Of a DNA stretch of 64,000 nucleotides, positions 1-8,825 are shown one piece after another. Source of the stretch: CAWCDJ01 sp963796485 (GTDB taxonomy: Bacteria > Acidobacteriota > Terriglobia > Bryobacterales > Bryobacteraceae). The stretch spans positions 248,001 to 312,000 of the forward strand of contig CAWCLV010000006.1 of NCBI GenBank assembly GCA_963796485.1, read 5' to 3'. A model generated the notes under the pieces. That model worked only from the letters and a program-made list of their open reading frames with translations, ran no database searches and was not told the origin of the DNA. The translations under genes were made by a program, and so were the position numbers. How positions within the stretch are numbered: the first letter of the stretch is position 1; the number at the start of each line of letters is the position of its first letter.

Positions 1-1
1 G

Positions 2-412
2 ACTTTCGAACTGGAAGGCGGCATCATCGCGCATTTCAACTCGTCGTGGTGCGTGCGGGTGCGGCGCGACGACCTGTTGACCTTGCAGGTGGATGGAACC
101 AAAGGCAGCGCCGTGGCGGGATTGCGGCACTGCTGGATCCAGCATTACGGCGGCACCCCCCGCCCCGTCTGGAATCCCGACATCGAAAGCCCGCTCGATT
201 ATTTCGACGGCTGGCAAAGGGTTCCGGAACAGACAGGGTTCGACAACGCCTTCAAGCGGCAGTGGGAACTGTTCCTGCGCCACGTCGTCAAAGACGAACC
301 GTTCCGCTGGGACCTGCTGGAGGGCGCCAAGGGCGTGCAACTCGCCGAAAAGGGCCTCGAATCCTGGCGAAAGCGCGCCTGGGTGGATGTCCCGGCGATT
401 ACGGCCGGTTGA
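2..412 (+). CDS. Gfo/Idh/MocA-type oxidoreductase, C-terminal part (5' end outside window)
   Basis: An open frame runs from the first bases of the window to a TGA at 410-412, so the start lies outside. The visible 136 residues include a beta-sheet-like stretch (ELEGGIIAHFNSSW) and a tail with YFDGWQRVP and the phrase LLEGAKGVQLAEKGLES. These resemble the C-terminal domain of Gfo/Idh/MocA-family NAD(P)-dependent sugar oxidoreductases, where a late helix AARGVQLAELGLESAR is common. The N-terminal Rossmann domain is not visible, so the assignment rests on the C-terminal pattern only. The last 14 bases overlap the 3' end of the convergent larB gene. Confidence 0.6.
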   Translation, partial: TFELEGGIIAHFNSSWCVRVRRDDLLTLQVDGTKGSAVAGLRHCWIQHYGGTPRPVWNPDIESPLDYFDGWQRVPEQTGFDNAFKRQWELFLRHVVKDEPFRWDLLEGAKGVQLAEKGLESWRKRAWVDVPAITAG

Positions 413-1145
413 TCAGGCTGGCAACGTAACCAGCGCCGAAGCCGTTGTCGATATTCACGACGGTCACGTTGCTGGAACAGCTGTTCAACATGCCGAGCAG
501 CGCGGCCAACCCCTGGAAGCTCGCGCCGTAGCCGATGCTGGTGGGTACCGCGATCACCGGACAGGAAACCAGGCCGCCGACCGCGCTGGGCAGCGCTCCT
601 TCCATCCCCGCGCAGACCACGATCACGCGAGCCTCGCAAAGGCGTTCGCGGTTCTGCATCAGGCGGTGGATGCCGGCCACTCCGATATCGTGGATCGCTT
701 CCACGCGATTGCCCATCAGTTCCGCCGTAACCTGCGCCTCTTCGGCTACAGGCATGTCGCTGGTGCCGGCGCAAACCACCGCAATTTTGCCGGTTCCGCG
801 AATCGTCCGGTCGCGCCAGAAGCGAATGGCGCACGAAAGAGGAAGATACTCCGCTCCCGGCAGGCGCTCCGTCACCAGGGCCGCGCACTCGCGGTCCGCG
901 CGCGTGATCAGGACATTTTGCGAGTGCTCGAGCAACCGCTCGGCAATCAGGACCACCTGCTCCGGGGTCTTGCCTTTGGCAAAAACCACTTCCGGCATTC
1001 CGTGGCGCAAGGCGCGGTGATGATCGATTTTTGCGAAACCCAGATCCTCGAAGGGCATGTGGCGAAGCCGGCCCACCGCATGCTCGATGTCCACCTCTCC
1101 ACGGCTCACCTGTTCGAAAAGGAGCCGCAGTTGATCCTGATCCAT
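399..1145 (-). CDS. larB: LarB, nickel-pincer cofactor biosynthesis (pyridinium-3,5-biscarboxylate synthase)
   Basis: A 248-residue protein of the usual LarB length. The C-terminal half carries the PurE-like (AIR carboxylase) fold pattern AGTSDMPVAEEAQVT followed by EAIHDIGVAGIHR and VVCAGMEGALPSAVGGL. The N-terminal half has the family start DLGFAKIDHHRALRHGMPEVVFAKGKT. LarB carboxylates and hydrolyses nicotinic acid adenine dinucleotide as the first step toward the nickel-pincer nucleotide of lactate racemase-type enzymes. No larC or larE is in this window. The ATG start at 1145 leaves a normal intergenic space to the divergent PilZ gene. Confidence 0.9.
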   Translation of the reverse strand: MDQDQLRLLFEQVSRGEVDIEHAVGRLRHMPFEDLGFAKIDHHRALRHGMPEVVFAKGKTPEQVVLIAERLLEHSQNVLITRADRECAALVTERLPGAEYLPLSCAIRFWRDRTIRGTGKIAVVCAGTSDMPVAEEAQVTAELMGNRVEAIHDIGVAGIHRLMQNRERLCEARVIVVCAGMEGALPSAVGGLVSCPVIAVPTSIGYGASFQGLAALLGMLNSCSSNVTVVNIDNGFGAGYVASLINRP

Positions 1146-1273
1146 GAGGCCAGAATATCAGAGTGCTCTTGCCCGAATTGCGCGCGAACCAAAGTACCAG
1201 AACATTCGATTGCCGATTTGGAGCTTTCGGGCTATTGTGAGAGACACGGTCAATTTCAGATTATTGGATCAGC

Positions 1274-1645
1274 ATGAACCTGGATATCGGAGGTAGTTTA
1301 AAGGAGTTAGAGCATTCGACTGAACGTCGGGGTACAAGCAGGTTTCCACTTCGTGAGGAAGTCAGGTACCGGGTACTCAACTTAAGAGGAAGCGAGATCA
1401 GCGGCGTCGGGAAGACGCTGAATATCGGGAGTGGCGGGATACTTTTCACCACGCAGCAAAGCTTGCCCGTGGGCCGCACTGTCGAGATCTCCGTCAACTG
1501 GCCCGCCCGTCTGGACGGGACCTGTCCCCTGCAATTTGTCGCAACCGGTCGAGTGGTTCGGGCCGCTGAGAGTCAGGCCGCCGTCAAGATCGAGCGATAC
1601 GAGTTCCGCACGCGCCGCGCCGCCGCCCTGAGCGCCGCGGGATGA
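1274..1645 (+). CDS. PilZ domain protein
   Basis: A 123-residue protein that is essentially one PilZ domain. It has the N-terminal RRGTSRFPLREEVRYRV arginine-containing loop (family pattern RxxxR) and the NIGSGGILF motif matching the family pattern D/NxSxxG. PilZ domains commonly bind cyclic di-GMP and act as small effectors; here the first motif position is Asn rather than Asp. No partner gene is adjacent. The ATG at 1274 is the only start that gives a complete domain. Confidence 0.85.
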   Translation: MNLDIGGSLKELEHSTERRGTSRFPLREEVRYRVLNLRGSEISGVGKTLNIGSGGILFTTQQSLPVGRTVEISVNWPARLDGTCPLQFVATGRVVRAAESQAAVKIERYEFRTRRAAALSAAG

Positions 1646-1654
1646 CGCGTCCGC

Positions 1655-2017
1655 TCACTGGTCGCGGTGAGCGGTCCTGGGGCTGAAAGCGGGGACGCAA
1701 ACCGCGATGTATTCCGCCCCGTCGGCGGCGGGAGTGCTGTAGCGAACCCATTCTCCCCGCCGGGTGACCACCGCCTGTCCGGCGCGGACTTCCAGGATCC
1801 CCTCCCGGTGTTCCACCCGGAGCAGGCCCTTCAGCACCACCGTGAACTCATCGAACTCCGGTGTCTGGCCCGGTTCCTGCCATCCGCCGGGGCTGCGCAT
1901 ATGGGCGATGCTCACGTCCGGGTCCGAAGAATTCACCCTTCCGAAATATTCGTCGATCAGCTTAGGCTTGTTTCCCAAAGCCTCCACCCTCGCTGGCGCA
2001 TCAATGAGTATAGGCAA
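1655..2017 (-). CDS. Small cupin-fold protein
   Basis: A 120-residue single-domain protein with cupin features: the central PEFDEFTVVLKGLLRVEHREGILEVRAGQAVV strand pattern and a final GEWVRYSTPAADGAEYIAVCVPAF strand. The usual first metal-binding HxH is not clear, so metal binding and activity are uncertain. The start is TTG at 2017, supported by a perfect GGAGG seven bases upstream on the minus strand. It lies tail-to-tail with the PilZ gene (10-bp gap). Substrate unknown. Confidence 0.75.
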   Translation of the reverse strand: MPILIDAPARVEALGNKPKLIDEYFGRVNSSDPDVSIAHMRSPGGWQEPGQTPEFDEFTVVLKGLLRVEHREGILEVRAGQAVVTRRGEWVRYSTPAADGAEYIAVCVPAFSPRTAHRDQ

Positions 2018-2117
2018 GTCTTTTCCTCCGCGTATCTGAAGCTTAACAGAGACGGTTAAATCGGACTTGCCCTAAACTTGAAGGCATCGGTATACTGGCA
2101 TTTTCGCTGAGACGTTT

Positions 2118-2384
2118 ATGACGGCGAGAGATGAATACGACCCTTTGGCTCCCCAGCGGGAAGCCGCCTTTTTTTACGGGCTCTTCCTCCGCGGCCACGA
2201 CATCGAGACGCTCCGGCAGGATATCGACGTGCCCCGCTCGATGGTGGATAAGTGGATGAAGGCCCGGGATTTCGAGAATTCGTTCCGCGAGAACCTGCAG
2301 CGCGTGTACAGCTATCGAAAGCAGGTTCTGGCAATTTTTGACGGTTTGGTTTCGAACGAGCAGCTCAGGCCCCGGCTTCAGTAA
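2118..2384 (+). CDS. Small conserved-type hypothetical protein, HTH-like
   Basis: An 88-residue acidic/basic helical protein. Residues about 28-50 (GHDIETLRQDIDVPRSMVDKWMKA) look like a helix-turn-helix unit with a recognition helix, and the rest is predicted helical. No enzyme motif is visible. I do not recognise the family; small proteins of this shape are frequent in acidobacterial genomes. It faces bshC tail-to-tail (30-bp gap). Confidence 0.65.
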   Translation: MTARDEYDPLAPQREAAFFYGLFLRGHDIETLRQDIDVPRSMVDKWMKARDFENSFRENLQRVYSYRKQVLAIFDGLVSNEQLRPRLQ

Positions 2385-2414
2385 ACCCCGCACCCGGCCC
2401 GATCCGTCCGCCCC

Positions 2415-3989
2415 TCAAAACACCAGAACACGGTGGTCCATGCACTCGAGCTGTATACCCTCGTACAACTGGTCGAGAATCTCGAAGCCGTGCTTGGCAA
2501 GGAACGGGAGGAACGAGTATAGGCGTTCCTGCAAGTGCCGCTCGGGGTAAATCAGGTTCCAGATGTACGCCGCGTCGCGCGCAGCCCGCGCTTCGCGGTG
2601 CATGGCTTCCCTGCCCGTTTTTCGCTCGATCTTCTGAAACTGGTAGCGGATCTTGCGGCCGCTCTTGTCGAGCGCCCGGGCCAGCGTCGGGTCGAACGCG
2701 GCGAGTTCGCCATGCAAACGCTGGATCGCCTGATCCACGGAGCCCGCCGCCTCGTGCAGCGCGGACTGTAGCGCCGGCGGGATCAGTCTCGCGGCGATCT
2801 TCTGCCGCAGTTCGTCTTCTCCGTGATAGAAATCCGGGATAGAGAGCCGGTACCGGTCCAGCAGCTTTCTGGTCCGCTGGTCCAGAATCGTAAATCCCGC
2901 CCGCGGCACCGCGACCGGCATCCGTCCCAGGATGGTTCGATAGATTACTTCCGACTGGGCGAGGTATGCGTTCTCCGCGGGGCCGCCGATATAGGCCACG
3001 GTGGGCAGCATCGAATCCTGTACCACCGGCCGGAGCAGCGCGTTCGGTGAAAGGTCGGCGGCCTTTTCGGCCAGCTCCGGGGTGCTGAAGCGGCGGCCGT
3101 TCAGGATGTAATCCTGCTCGTGGCGCCGCAGCGCCAGGCGCTTGCCGTTCTCCAGAAGGAAGACGAGGGAGGTGTGGGGTTCCACGTGGACCTGCGCGTG
3201 GTATCCGGCCTCCTGCAGTTGGCTGTTGCGCTCGAGCAGCGCTTCGGTAAGAGCCGGAGCCGCTACCACTGCCGCGCGGATTGCGGGCGCGGCGAGCCGC
3301 CGGAACGCGGGCAGCATCGGGTCCACCTGCAGGATATCGAAGGCGCCCAGGATTCCTCTCAGCAGTTCCCCGAAGGCCTTGCCCAGCGTGCTGCCGGCAC
3401 GGTAGGTATCCTCGACCAGGTCGGCCACTTCCTCGCCGGAGGGGAACCCGTGCAGCGCCGCGCGCAATTCACTTACCGGCACGGAAGGCAGGGTCACGGT
3501 TCCGACGGGCTGTGCGTTCGCGTAGCGGTGAACCTCAAGCTTCACCGGCGTGTGCGCGGCGTCAAATACCCAGGTGTGGCTCACCTCGGCGAAATCGTGG
3601 TCCTCGGTAGCCAGCCAGAAGACCGGCACGGCCGGAACTCCGTTTTCCGTGAGCCAGCGGGCGAGCTTCGCCGCATGCAGCGCTTTGTAGATGGTGTACG
3701 AAGGGCCGGAGAACAGCCCGACCTGCTGTCCGGTGACCACGGCCACGGTGCCCGGCTGCGCCAAACGCTCGAGCGCCCCGCTCGCGGGATTGTTCTCTCG
3801 CAGGGCTTCTATGAGCGCGGCGCGCCGCTCCGCCGGAAGGTCGATTGCCTGCGCGGCAGACCGGTATTCATCGAGGGTTCGATAGGGGTAACGGTAGAAG
3901 GCCGCGGTTCGGTCCGGATGGTAAACGGCGTCCGCGAAGAGGTGCGACGTATGCGGGAGTTCTGTCTGGCGGACACAGCTGGCTTGCAT
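2415..3989 (-). CDS. bshC: BshC, bacillithiol synthesis cysteine-adding enzyme
   Basis: A 524-residue protein, close to the usual BshC length of about 540. The family hallmark AVVTGQQVGLFSGPSYTIYK lies near residues 83-102, with VPVFWLATEDHDFAEV just after it. The C-terminal part is helical and includes a coiled-coil-like segment (LHEAAGSVDQAIQRLHGELAAFD). BshC joins cysteine to glucosaminyl-malate, the last step of bacillithiol synthesis in the cytosol. bshA and bshB are not in the window, so the pathway genes are dispersed. Confidence 0.9.
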   Translation of the reverse strand: MQASCVRQTELPHTSHLFADAVYHPDRTAAFYRYPYRTLDEYRSAAQAIDLPAERRAALIEALRENNPASGALERLAQPGTVAVVTGQQVGLFSGPSYTIYKALHAAKLARWLTENGVPAVPVFWLATEDHDFAEVSHTWVFDAAHTPVKLEVHRYANAQPVGTVTLPSVPVSELRAALHGFPSGEEVADLVEDTYRAGSTLGKAFGELLRGILGAFDILQVDPMLPAFRRLAAPAIRAAVVAAPALTEALLERNSQLQEAGYHAQVHVEPHTSLVFLLENGKRLALRRHEQDYILNGRRFSTPELAEKAADLSPNALLRPVVQDSMLPTVAYIGGPAENAYLAQSEVIYRTILGRMPVAVPRAGFTILDQRTRKLLDRYRLSIPDFYHGEDELRQKIAARLIPPALQSALHEAAGSVDQAIQRLHGELAAFDPTLARALDKSGRKIRYQFQKIERKTGREAMHREARAARDAAYIWNLIYPERHLQERLYSFLPFLAKHGFEILDQLYEGIQLECMDHRVLVF

Positions 3990-4065
3990 TCACGGATCAG
4001 CTTAACAGATGAGATCCCGTCGCCGGAGGATGCAGCGGATTCCGCCGGGCAAACGCCGCGGCCTG

Positions 4066-5394
4066 CTAGCCCGCCGGCAAAATCTTCGAGATGTCGTTAT
4101 ACAGCACGAACGCGACGATCACCATGATGCAAACGAACCCGACTTTGAACACCGCCTCTTTCACGTTGAGGCTGAGATCGCGCTGCATCGTCATTTCGAT
4201 GAGCAGCAGCAAAATCTGGCCGCCGTCGAGAATCGGGATCGGAAGCAGGTTGAAGATCGCCAGGTTCAGGCTGACCATCGACATCAGCATGAAGAATGCC
4301 GAGGGGCCTTCGCGGGCCGCATCGCCCGAGAGTTGCGCGATGCCGATCGGGCCCGTGAAATTCTTCGGGGACATGCGCCGCTCCGCCACGCCTTTCAGGA
4401 ACTGAACAATCAGCATGGCGCTCTTCCCGTTCTGCCGGACCGATTCGCCGAACGCGCCCGGAAGCGAGAGGCGGCTCGTGATCAGGTGCAGCTTCTGCTG
4501 CGGCATGACGCCGATCATCCAGCGCGGCGGACCGTCCAGCTTGGCAAAAACGGGCTGCACCGTGAACGTCTTCACCTGGCCGTTTCGTTTGACTTCGATT
4601 TCGATGGGCTTTCCGCTGCTTCCCTTGGTGAGCTCCTGGAACTTGTACACCGAGTGGATCGGTGCGCCGTTTACCGCGATCAGCAGGTCGCCTCTTTTCA
4701 GCCCGGCCTTCTCTGCGGGGTATCCGGGTTCAATCGTCGCCAACTGGATCTCGCCGCGCTCATCCCAACCGGCATACCCGGCGCCGATCCGGTCGTTGAG
4801 GACCGGTGTCACCGTAGTCTGAAAAGTCTTGCCGTCCCGATCGACCGTGAGGTGCATCTGCTGGTCGGCGCCGGTGAGTTCCTTGATGTTGATGTCTTCC
4901 CACGACGGGTCGTTCCGGCCATCGAGCCCCACGATTTTATCGCCATCCTGGAGTCCGCCCTTCGCCGCGGGGGAACCAGGCACCACATGCCCGATGACCG
5001 CCACCATATCGGACGGGGCCACCCGCTGGTACTTCACCATGTACAGTCCCGTGAGCACCCCTACCGCGAGCACCACGTTCATGAACGGTCCGGCGAAGCA
5101 GATGATCAGGCGCTGCCACCGGGGCTTGGCCGCGAAACTGCGCGGATCGTCGATATTCTCTTCCATCCCCTGCTCGCCGGCCATCTTGACGTAGCCGCCG
5201 ATGGGGAGCAGGGAAAACCGGTAGTCGGTCTCGCCGCGCCGGAACCCGAACAGACGGGTTCCAAAGCCGAAGCTGAAGGCTTCGACCTTGACGTCGAAGA
5301 ACCGGGCCGCCCAAAAATGGCCGAGCTCGTGGAGGTTGATCATCACCCCGATCAGGACGAGCAGCCACAATACGTCTTCAAAAAAACCAAGCAT
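4066..5394 (-). CDS. rseP: RseP-type site-2 protease (regulated intramembrane proteolysis)
   Basis: A 442-residue membrane zinc metalloprotease. The active-site HELGH is at residues 22-26 in the first membrane segment. Two PDZ domains follow (carboxylate-binding loops around VVPGSPAAKGGLQDGDKIV and PGYPAEKAGLKRGDLL), and a late membrane segment has NLLPIPILDGGQ, the third zinc-ligand motif. The family cleaves membrane anti-sigma factors and remnant signal peptides. It lies 6 bp downstream of dxr on the same strand, the conserved dxr-rseP arrangement seen in many bacteria, so the two are probably cotranscribed. Confidence 0.93.
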   Translation of the reverse strand: MLGFFEDVLWLLVLIGVMINLHELGHFWAARFFDVKVEAFSFGFGTRLFGFRRGETDYRFSLLPIGGYVKMAGEQGMEENIDDPRSFAAKPRWQRLIICFAGPFMNVVLAVGVLTGLYMVKYQRVAPSDMVAVIGHVVPGSPAAKGGLQDGDKIVGLDGRNDPSWEDINIKELTGADQQMHLTVDRDGKTFQTTVTPVLNDRIGAGYAGWDERGEIQLATIEPGYPAEKAGLKRGDLLIAVNGAPIHSVYKFQELTKGSSGKPIEIEVKRNGQVKTFTVQPVFAKLDGPPRWMIGVMPQQKLHLITSRLSLPGAFGESVRQNGKSAMLIVQFLKGVAERRMSPKNFTGPIGIAQLSGDAAREGPSAFFMLMSMVSLNLAIFNLLPIPILDGGQILLLLIEMTMQRDLSLNVKEAVFKVGFVCIMVIVAFVLYNDISKILPAG

Positions 5395-5400
5395 ATGAAT

Positions 5401-6606
5401 CTACGCGGTGACAGCGCCGGCGGGGTGCCATTGGGGACGGCCTGCGACGAGTTGTCGCGCGAGCGCGCGCGATTCCCGGTCGATTTCCAGGATCTCGTCC
5501 ACCGTCCGGGGCTCCCTGGCAGGCATCTTCGCCAGCGTCTCCGATACTATTTCGTGGATGGACAGGAATCCGATCCTGCCCTGAAGGAAAGCCTCTACAG
5601 CAATCTCGTCGGCTGCGTTGAGGATACAGGTCGAGGCGCCGCCCGCCTCCTGGCACTGGTAAGCCAGCCGCAGCAAGGGAAACTTCTCGAAATCCGGCGG
5701 CAGAAACTCCCATTTTCGCGCTTCCGCCCAGTTGACCTTCGGAACCGGGGCTTCCCGGCGGTCCGGGTAGGTCAGAGCGTACTGGATCGGCATTCGCATG
5801 TCCGTCGCAGATATCTGCGCAAGCACGCTGCCATCGCTGTACTCAATCATCGCATGAACGCTGGACTGTGGATGGACCACCACATCGATCTCGGACGGGG
5901 CAAAACCGAACAGCCAGCAGGCCTCGATGACCTCGAACCCCTTGTTCATGAGGGTCGCGCAATCGATGGTGATGCGATTCCCCATCCTCCATGTTGGATG
6001 GTTGAGCGCCTGTTCCGGTGTCACCGAATGCAATGCCTCGCGCGGGGTGTTCCGAAAGGGGCCACCGGAAGCGGTCAGGATCAGCTTCGTGACCTGGCCC
6101 CGGTTGCCCGCCCGCAGGCACTGATGAGCACCATTATGCTCGGAATCCACCGGGATTAATTCGGCTCCATGCTGCCGCACGGCTTCCATCACCAGCTTGC
6201 CGCCGGAAACCAGCACCTCTTTATTGGCCAGGCCGACCCGTTTGCCGCGCCGTACCGCTTCGAACGTGGCCGGGAGGCCGGCCACCCCGACAATCGCGGA
6301 GATTACGGTATTTACCGGATCGGCAACCGAAATCCGGACCAGGGCTTCGGGGCCGGAGAGCAGTTCAGGCCAGTCCTGTCGCGCCAGTTCGCAATCCGCC
6401 AACTGTTTCGATAGACGGGCCACGCCCTCGGAGGTCGCGAGAACGGCGACTTTCGGACGAAACTCCAGAATCTGGGAGAAAAGAAGCTCGGTGTTCTGCC
6501 CTGCGGCAAGGGCATACACCTGATATTGGTGGCGACTGCGCCTGACTACGTCCAGCGTGTTCGTACCTATCGACCCGGTAGAACCCAGAACGGTGAGGGT
6601 TTTCAT
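5401..6606 (-). CDS. dxr: 1-deoxy-D-xylulose 5-phosphate reductoisomerase (MEP pathway)
   Basis: The protein is 401 residues from the start chosen here, the normal Dxr length. It begins MKTLTVLGSTGSIGTNTLDV, the NADPH-binding Rossmann start, and contains IPVDSEHNGAHQCL (family PVDSEHSAIFQ; metal and substrate site), LTASGGPFR, and MGNRITIDCATLMNKGFEVIEA. It converts DXP to MEP, the committed step of isoprenoid synthesis. Upstream in-frame ATG codons exist at 6639 and 6762, but the 6606 start matches the canonical N-terminus. It is followed 6 bp later by rseP. Confidence 0.93.
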   Translation of the reverse strand: MKTLTVLGSTGSIGTNTLDVVRRSRHQYQVYALAAGQNTELLFSQILEFRPKVAVLATSEGVARLSKQLADCELARQDWPELLSGPEALVRISVADPVNTVISAIVGVAGLPATFEAVRRGKRVGLANKEVLVSGGKLVMEAVRQHGAELIPVDSEHNGAHQCLRAGNRGQVTKLILTASGGPFRNTPREALHSVTPEQALNHPTWRMGNRITIDCATLMNKGFEVIEACWLFGFAPSEIDVVVHPQSSVHAMIEYSDGSVLAQISATDMRMPIQYALTYPDRREAPVPKVNWAEARKWEFLPPDFEKFPLLRLAYQCQEAGGASTCILNAADEIAVEAFLQGRIGFLSIHEIVSETLAKMPAREPRTVDEILEIDRESRALARQLVAGRPQWHPAGAVTA

Positions 6607-6947
6607 CGCGGCGGCATCTCGATCGAGCGTATCTGCCATGATAGCAGAAAAACGCCTGGCGCCCGCGCAAGAGCTGGAATCGATTGAAGGGAAAGGGGTT
6701 GGTAGTACTGAATCGTTCTTGTGGCAAGCGCTCGTGGTCATCGGGTACGCAACCGTTGCCAAAAGGGATCCGTTGTTTTGGGGGGTTCTTTCTTTTGAAG
6801 GCCTCTAACCCTTTCGGGCGCCGGGGAGGATTGCTTCAGGGGTCTTTTTTTTTAGAGGTTAGTCTCGCTTTGGTGGGAGTTGCCTCCCCGGCTTAATTCC
6901 AATATTAATAGATTCCGTTTTTGGAAGCAACAGAAATCTGTATTTTT
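6607..6947. other. Gene-free intergenic stretch between dxr and the dehydrogenase gene
   Basis: About 340 bp with no convincing coding frame. It is less GC-rich than its surroundings and has an eight-to-nine T run near 6845-6853, a small hairpin (GGGAG at 6875-6879 with CTCCC at 6884-6888) and AT-rich sequence before 6948. The hairpin is not followed by a U-tract on either strand, so I do not call a terminator. The dxr promoter should lie here on the minus strand, but I see no clear consensus. Confidence 0.5.
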
Positions 6948-7841
6948 TTACGAGGCTTTAACCTGAATCCCGACCAAGTCTTCTAACACCTTGATTGTAG
7001 AGCAGATATCCTCTTCGCCGTGTCCCGCGGCGATCGCCGTCTGGAAAAGTTGGCGGGTCAAACCCGTCAAAGTCAGGGGAACCCCTAGCTCCTTTCCCGA
7101 TTCCAGCATGAGCCCGATGTCCTTATCCATCCATTTTACGGAGAAATTTGCGCCGAAGTCCCGGCGGAAGACAAAAGGAGCCTTATAAGAGATGAGTCCC
7201 GACTTGGCCGCGCTGTTGTCCAGGATATCCAGCATGAGCTTCGGGTCCACCCCGCCCTTGGTCGCCAGCACCATCCCTTCATTGAACGCCATCAGGATGT
7301 TGCTCAGGATCAGGTTCTGGGAAAGCTTCGCCTGGAGCCCCATCCCCGGACCGCCGCAGTAATAGAGGCGCTTGCCCATGATTTCGAGGTAGGGTTTGAC
7401 CCGCTCGAACACAGCCTGGTCGCCTCCCACCATAAAGGTCAGGGTGCCGCCCTGCGCCCCGGGAGTCGAGCCCGTGCACGGCGCGTCGAGAAACTCGACA
7501 CCCTTGGCTTTCAGCTCGCAACCGATGCGGCGGCTTTCGCTGGGGCTCACCGTGCTGGCGTCGGCGATCACGGTCCCCGGACGGGCGCCATGGATCAGGC
7601 CGTTGTCGCCCAGGATGACCTCGCGCGCCATCGCGGTATCGCCGACGCAGAGGAAAATGAAGTCGGCGTTCCCGGCGACCTCCCGCGGTGTGGCGCAGAA
7701 ACGGGCCTGCTCCTCGGACGCCAACTGGCGGGCCTTTTCAGCGGTATGAGACCAGGCGGACACTTCGTGGCCGGCGTGGCGGAGATTGCGGGCCATCGGG
7801 TAACCCATCAGCCCAAGCCCTAAGAAGCCCAATTTTGCCAT
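6948..7841 (-). CDS. NAD(P)-dependent dehydrogenase of the 3-hydroxyisobutyrate dehydrogenase family
   Basis: A 297-residue protein with the N-terminal Rossmann motif FLGLGLMGYPMARNL, the substrate motif DAPCTGSTPGAQGGTLTFMVGG near residue 120, and the catalytic-lysine helix GMGLQAKLSQNLIL near residue 170. Family members reduce or oxidise beta-hydroxyacids (3-hydroxyisobutyrate, tartronate semialdehyde, glyoxylate/succinic semialdehyde). The exact substrate cannot be read from sequence. The downstream CPBP gene lies 18 bp from its start on the same strand, so the two may form an operon. Confidence 0.85.
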   Translation of the reverse strand: MAKLGFLGLGLMGYPMARNLRHAGHEVSAWSHTAEKARQLASEEQARFCATPREVAGNADFIFLCVGDTAMAREVILGDNGLIHGARPGTVIADASTVSPSESRRIGCELKAKGVEFLDAPCTGSTPGAQGGTLTFMVGGDQAVFERVKPYLEIMGKRLYYCGGPGMGLQAKLSQNLILSNILMAFNEGMVLATKGGVDPKLMLDILDNSAAKSGLISYKAPFVFRRDFGANFSVKWMDKDIGLMLESGKELGVPLTLTGLTRQLFQTAIAAGHGEEDICSTIKVLEDLVGIQVKAS

Positions 7842-7859
7842 GAACTTAGGATTGTACCT

Positions 7860-8825
7860 CTAGCTGAAGAAACCGCGCCATGCGGCGAACACCAGGGCGT
7901 GGGTGACCATCCCCGCCTTGATGCTGCCCGCCTGGTTCCGCGCGCGTCCGCAAAAAATCCCCAGGATGGCCGCCAGGATAACCCATCTCCAGTTCGGGAA
8001 CTTGCCGGCGAAGCCGATGTGTACGAGGCCGAAGGTAAACGCCGTTCCCAGCCAGGCCGCGCGGCGCGTCGAGGTCCAGTCCTCGATCCACTGCCGCAGC
8101 ACGCCCCAGAAGAAGAACTCCTCCGAGAGTGCCACCGTCCAGAGGAACCCGATGAACATGGCCCCCACCTTCCAGACCGGCGCCGGCTTTCCCAGATTCA
8201 TGGCGCCGAGCATAAGGCCCACGGGCAAAGCGCAGATCAGAAAATAGACGAAATGGACCACCCCGATGCGCCATTCGTGCGCGTTCGGAAGGAATCCGTA
8301 GTCGGGCGCATAAACGCGCCGCTCTACCATCAGGACCGTCACCGCCAGTACGATCAAGGTGATGTGTCCGAGGAAGACGATGTCCTTGAACGGCGGGTAA
8401 AGGGACCGGTACACGGGTTCGAAATACTTCCCCAGCAGCACCGCCGGGATCATCGCGAGGAAGCCCAGATCGACCAGGATATTCACCGGCAGGACGATGT
8501 ACCAGAGTCCGAATGCGACCGCAAGCGCCGTCAGGCGAAGCACGGATTGCCAGTCGAACGCCACCGCGCCCGCGCAGCAGGCGAAGTACGGAAGCAGCGC
8601 CGCGGCCAGCAGGTACGCGACCAGGGATTTGCCTGCGAGCCGGTCGCGCACGGCGGGAAACGCGGGCAGCAGATAGAATGGATAAACGATGAGAAAAGCG
8701 GCGAGCACCGGAAATGCCGCCCAGTTCGGAATCCCTTTCCAATGCGCGTACAGCACGCCCGCTGCGCCCAGGACGAGCCAACCGGTCAGCAGGGCGGCGC
8801 GGAAGCCGCCGGGCGCTTTGGTCAT
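7860..8825 (-). CDS. CPBP-family intramembrane metalloprotease (Abi/CAAX-like)
   Basis: A polytopic membrane protein of about 321 residues with eight or so hydrophobic segments. The C-terminal third carries the CPBP motifs: EEFFFWGVLRQ (motif 1, EExxxR-like), FTFGLVHIGF (motif 2 His) and a late IKAGMVTHALVFA helix with the third His. The family includes Rce1-like CAAX proteases and bacteriocin-immunity proteins; the substrate is unknown. I start at ATG 8825, which has GAGG just upstream; ATG 8834 and 8948 are alternatives. Its 5' end abuts or overlaps that of the divergent gene at 8818, so one of the two starts may be off. Confidence 0.8.
   Translation of the reverse strand: MTKAPGGFRAALLTGWLVLGAAGVLYAHWKGIPNWAAFPVLAAFLIVYPFYLLPAFPAVRDRLAGKSLVAYLLAAALLPYFACCAGAVAFDWQSVLRLTALAVAFGLWYIVLPVNILVDLGFLAMIPAVLLGKYFEPVYRSLYPPFKDIVFLGHITLIVLAVTVLMVERRVYAPDYGFLPNAHEWRIGVVHFVYFLICALPVGLMLGAMNLGKPAPVWKVGAMFIGFLWTVALSEEFFFWGVLRQWIEDWTSTRRAAWLGTAFTFGLVHIGFAGKFPNWRWVILAAILGIFCGRARNQAGSIKAGMVTHALVFAAWRGFFS

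Noticed and set aside
4009..6159. A 716-codon open frame on the plus strand
   Set aside because: It is antisense to rseP and dxr, whose motifs are unmistakable. Its composition (His/Arg/Glu-rich, no domain) is that of a GC-rich shadow frame.
6802..6858. Stem CCTCTAA/TTAGAGG with a T run as a terminator
   Set aside because: The loop is 43 bases, and the T run precedes the second arm, so it does not fit an intrinsic terminator.
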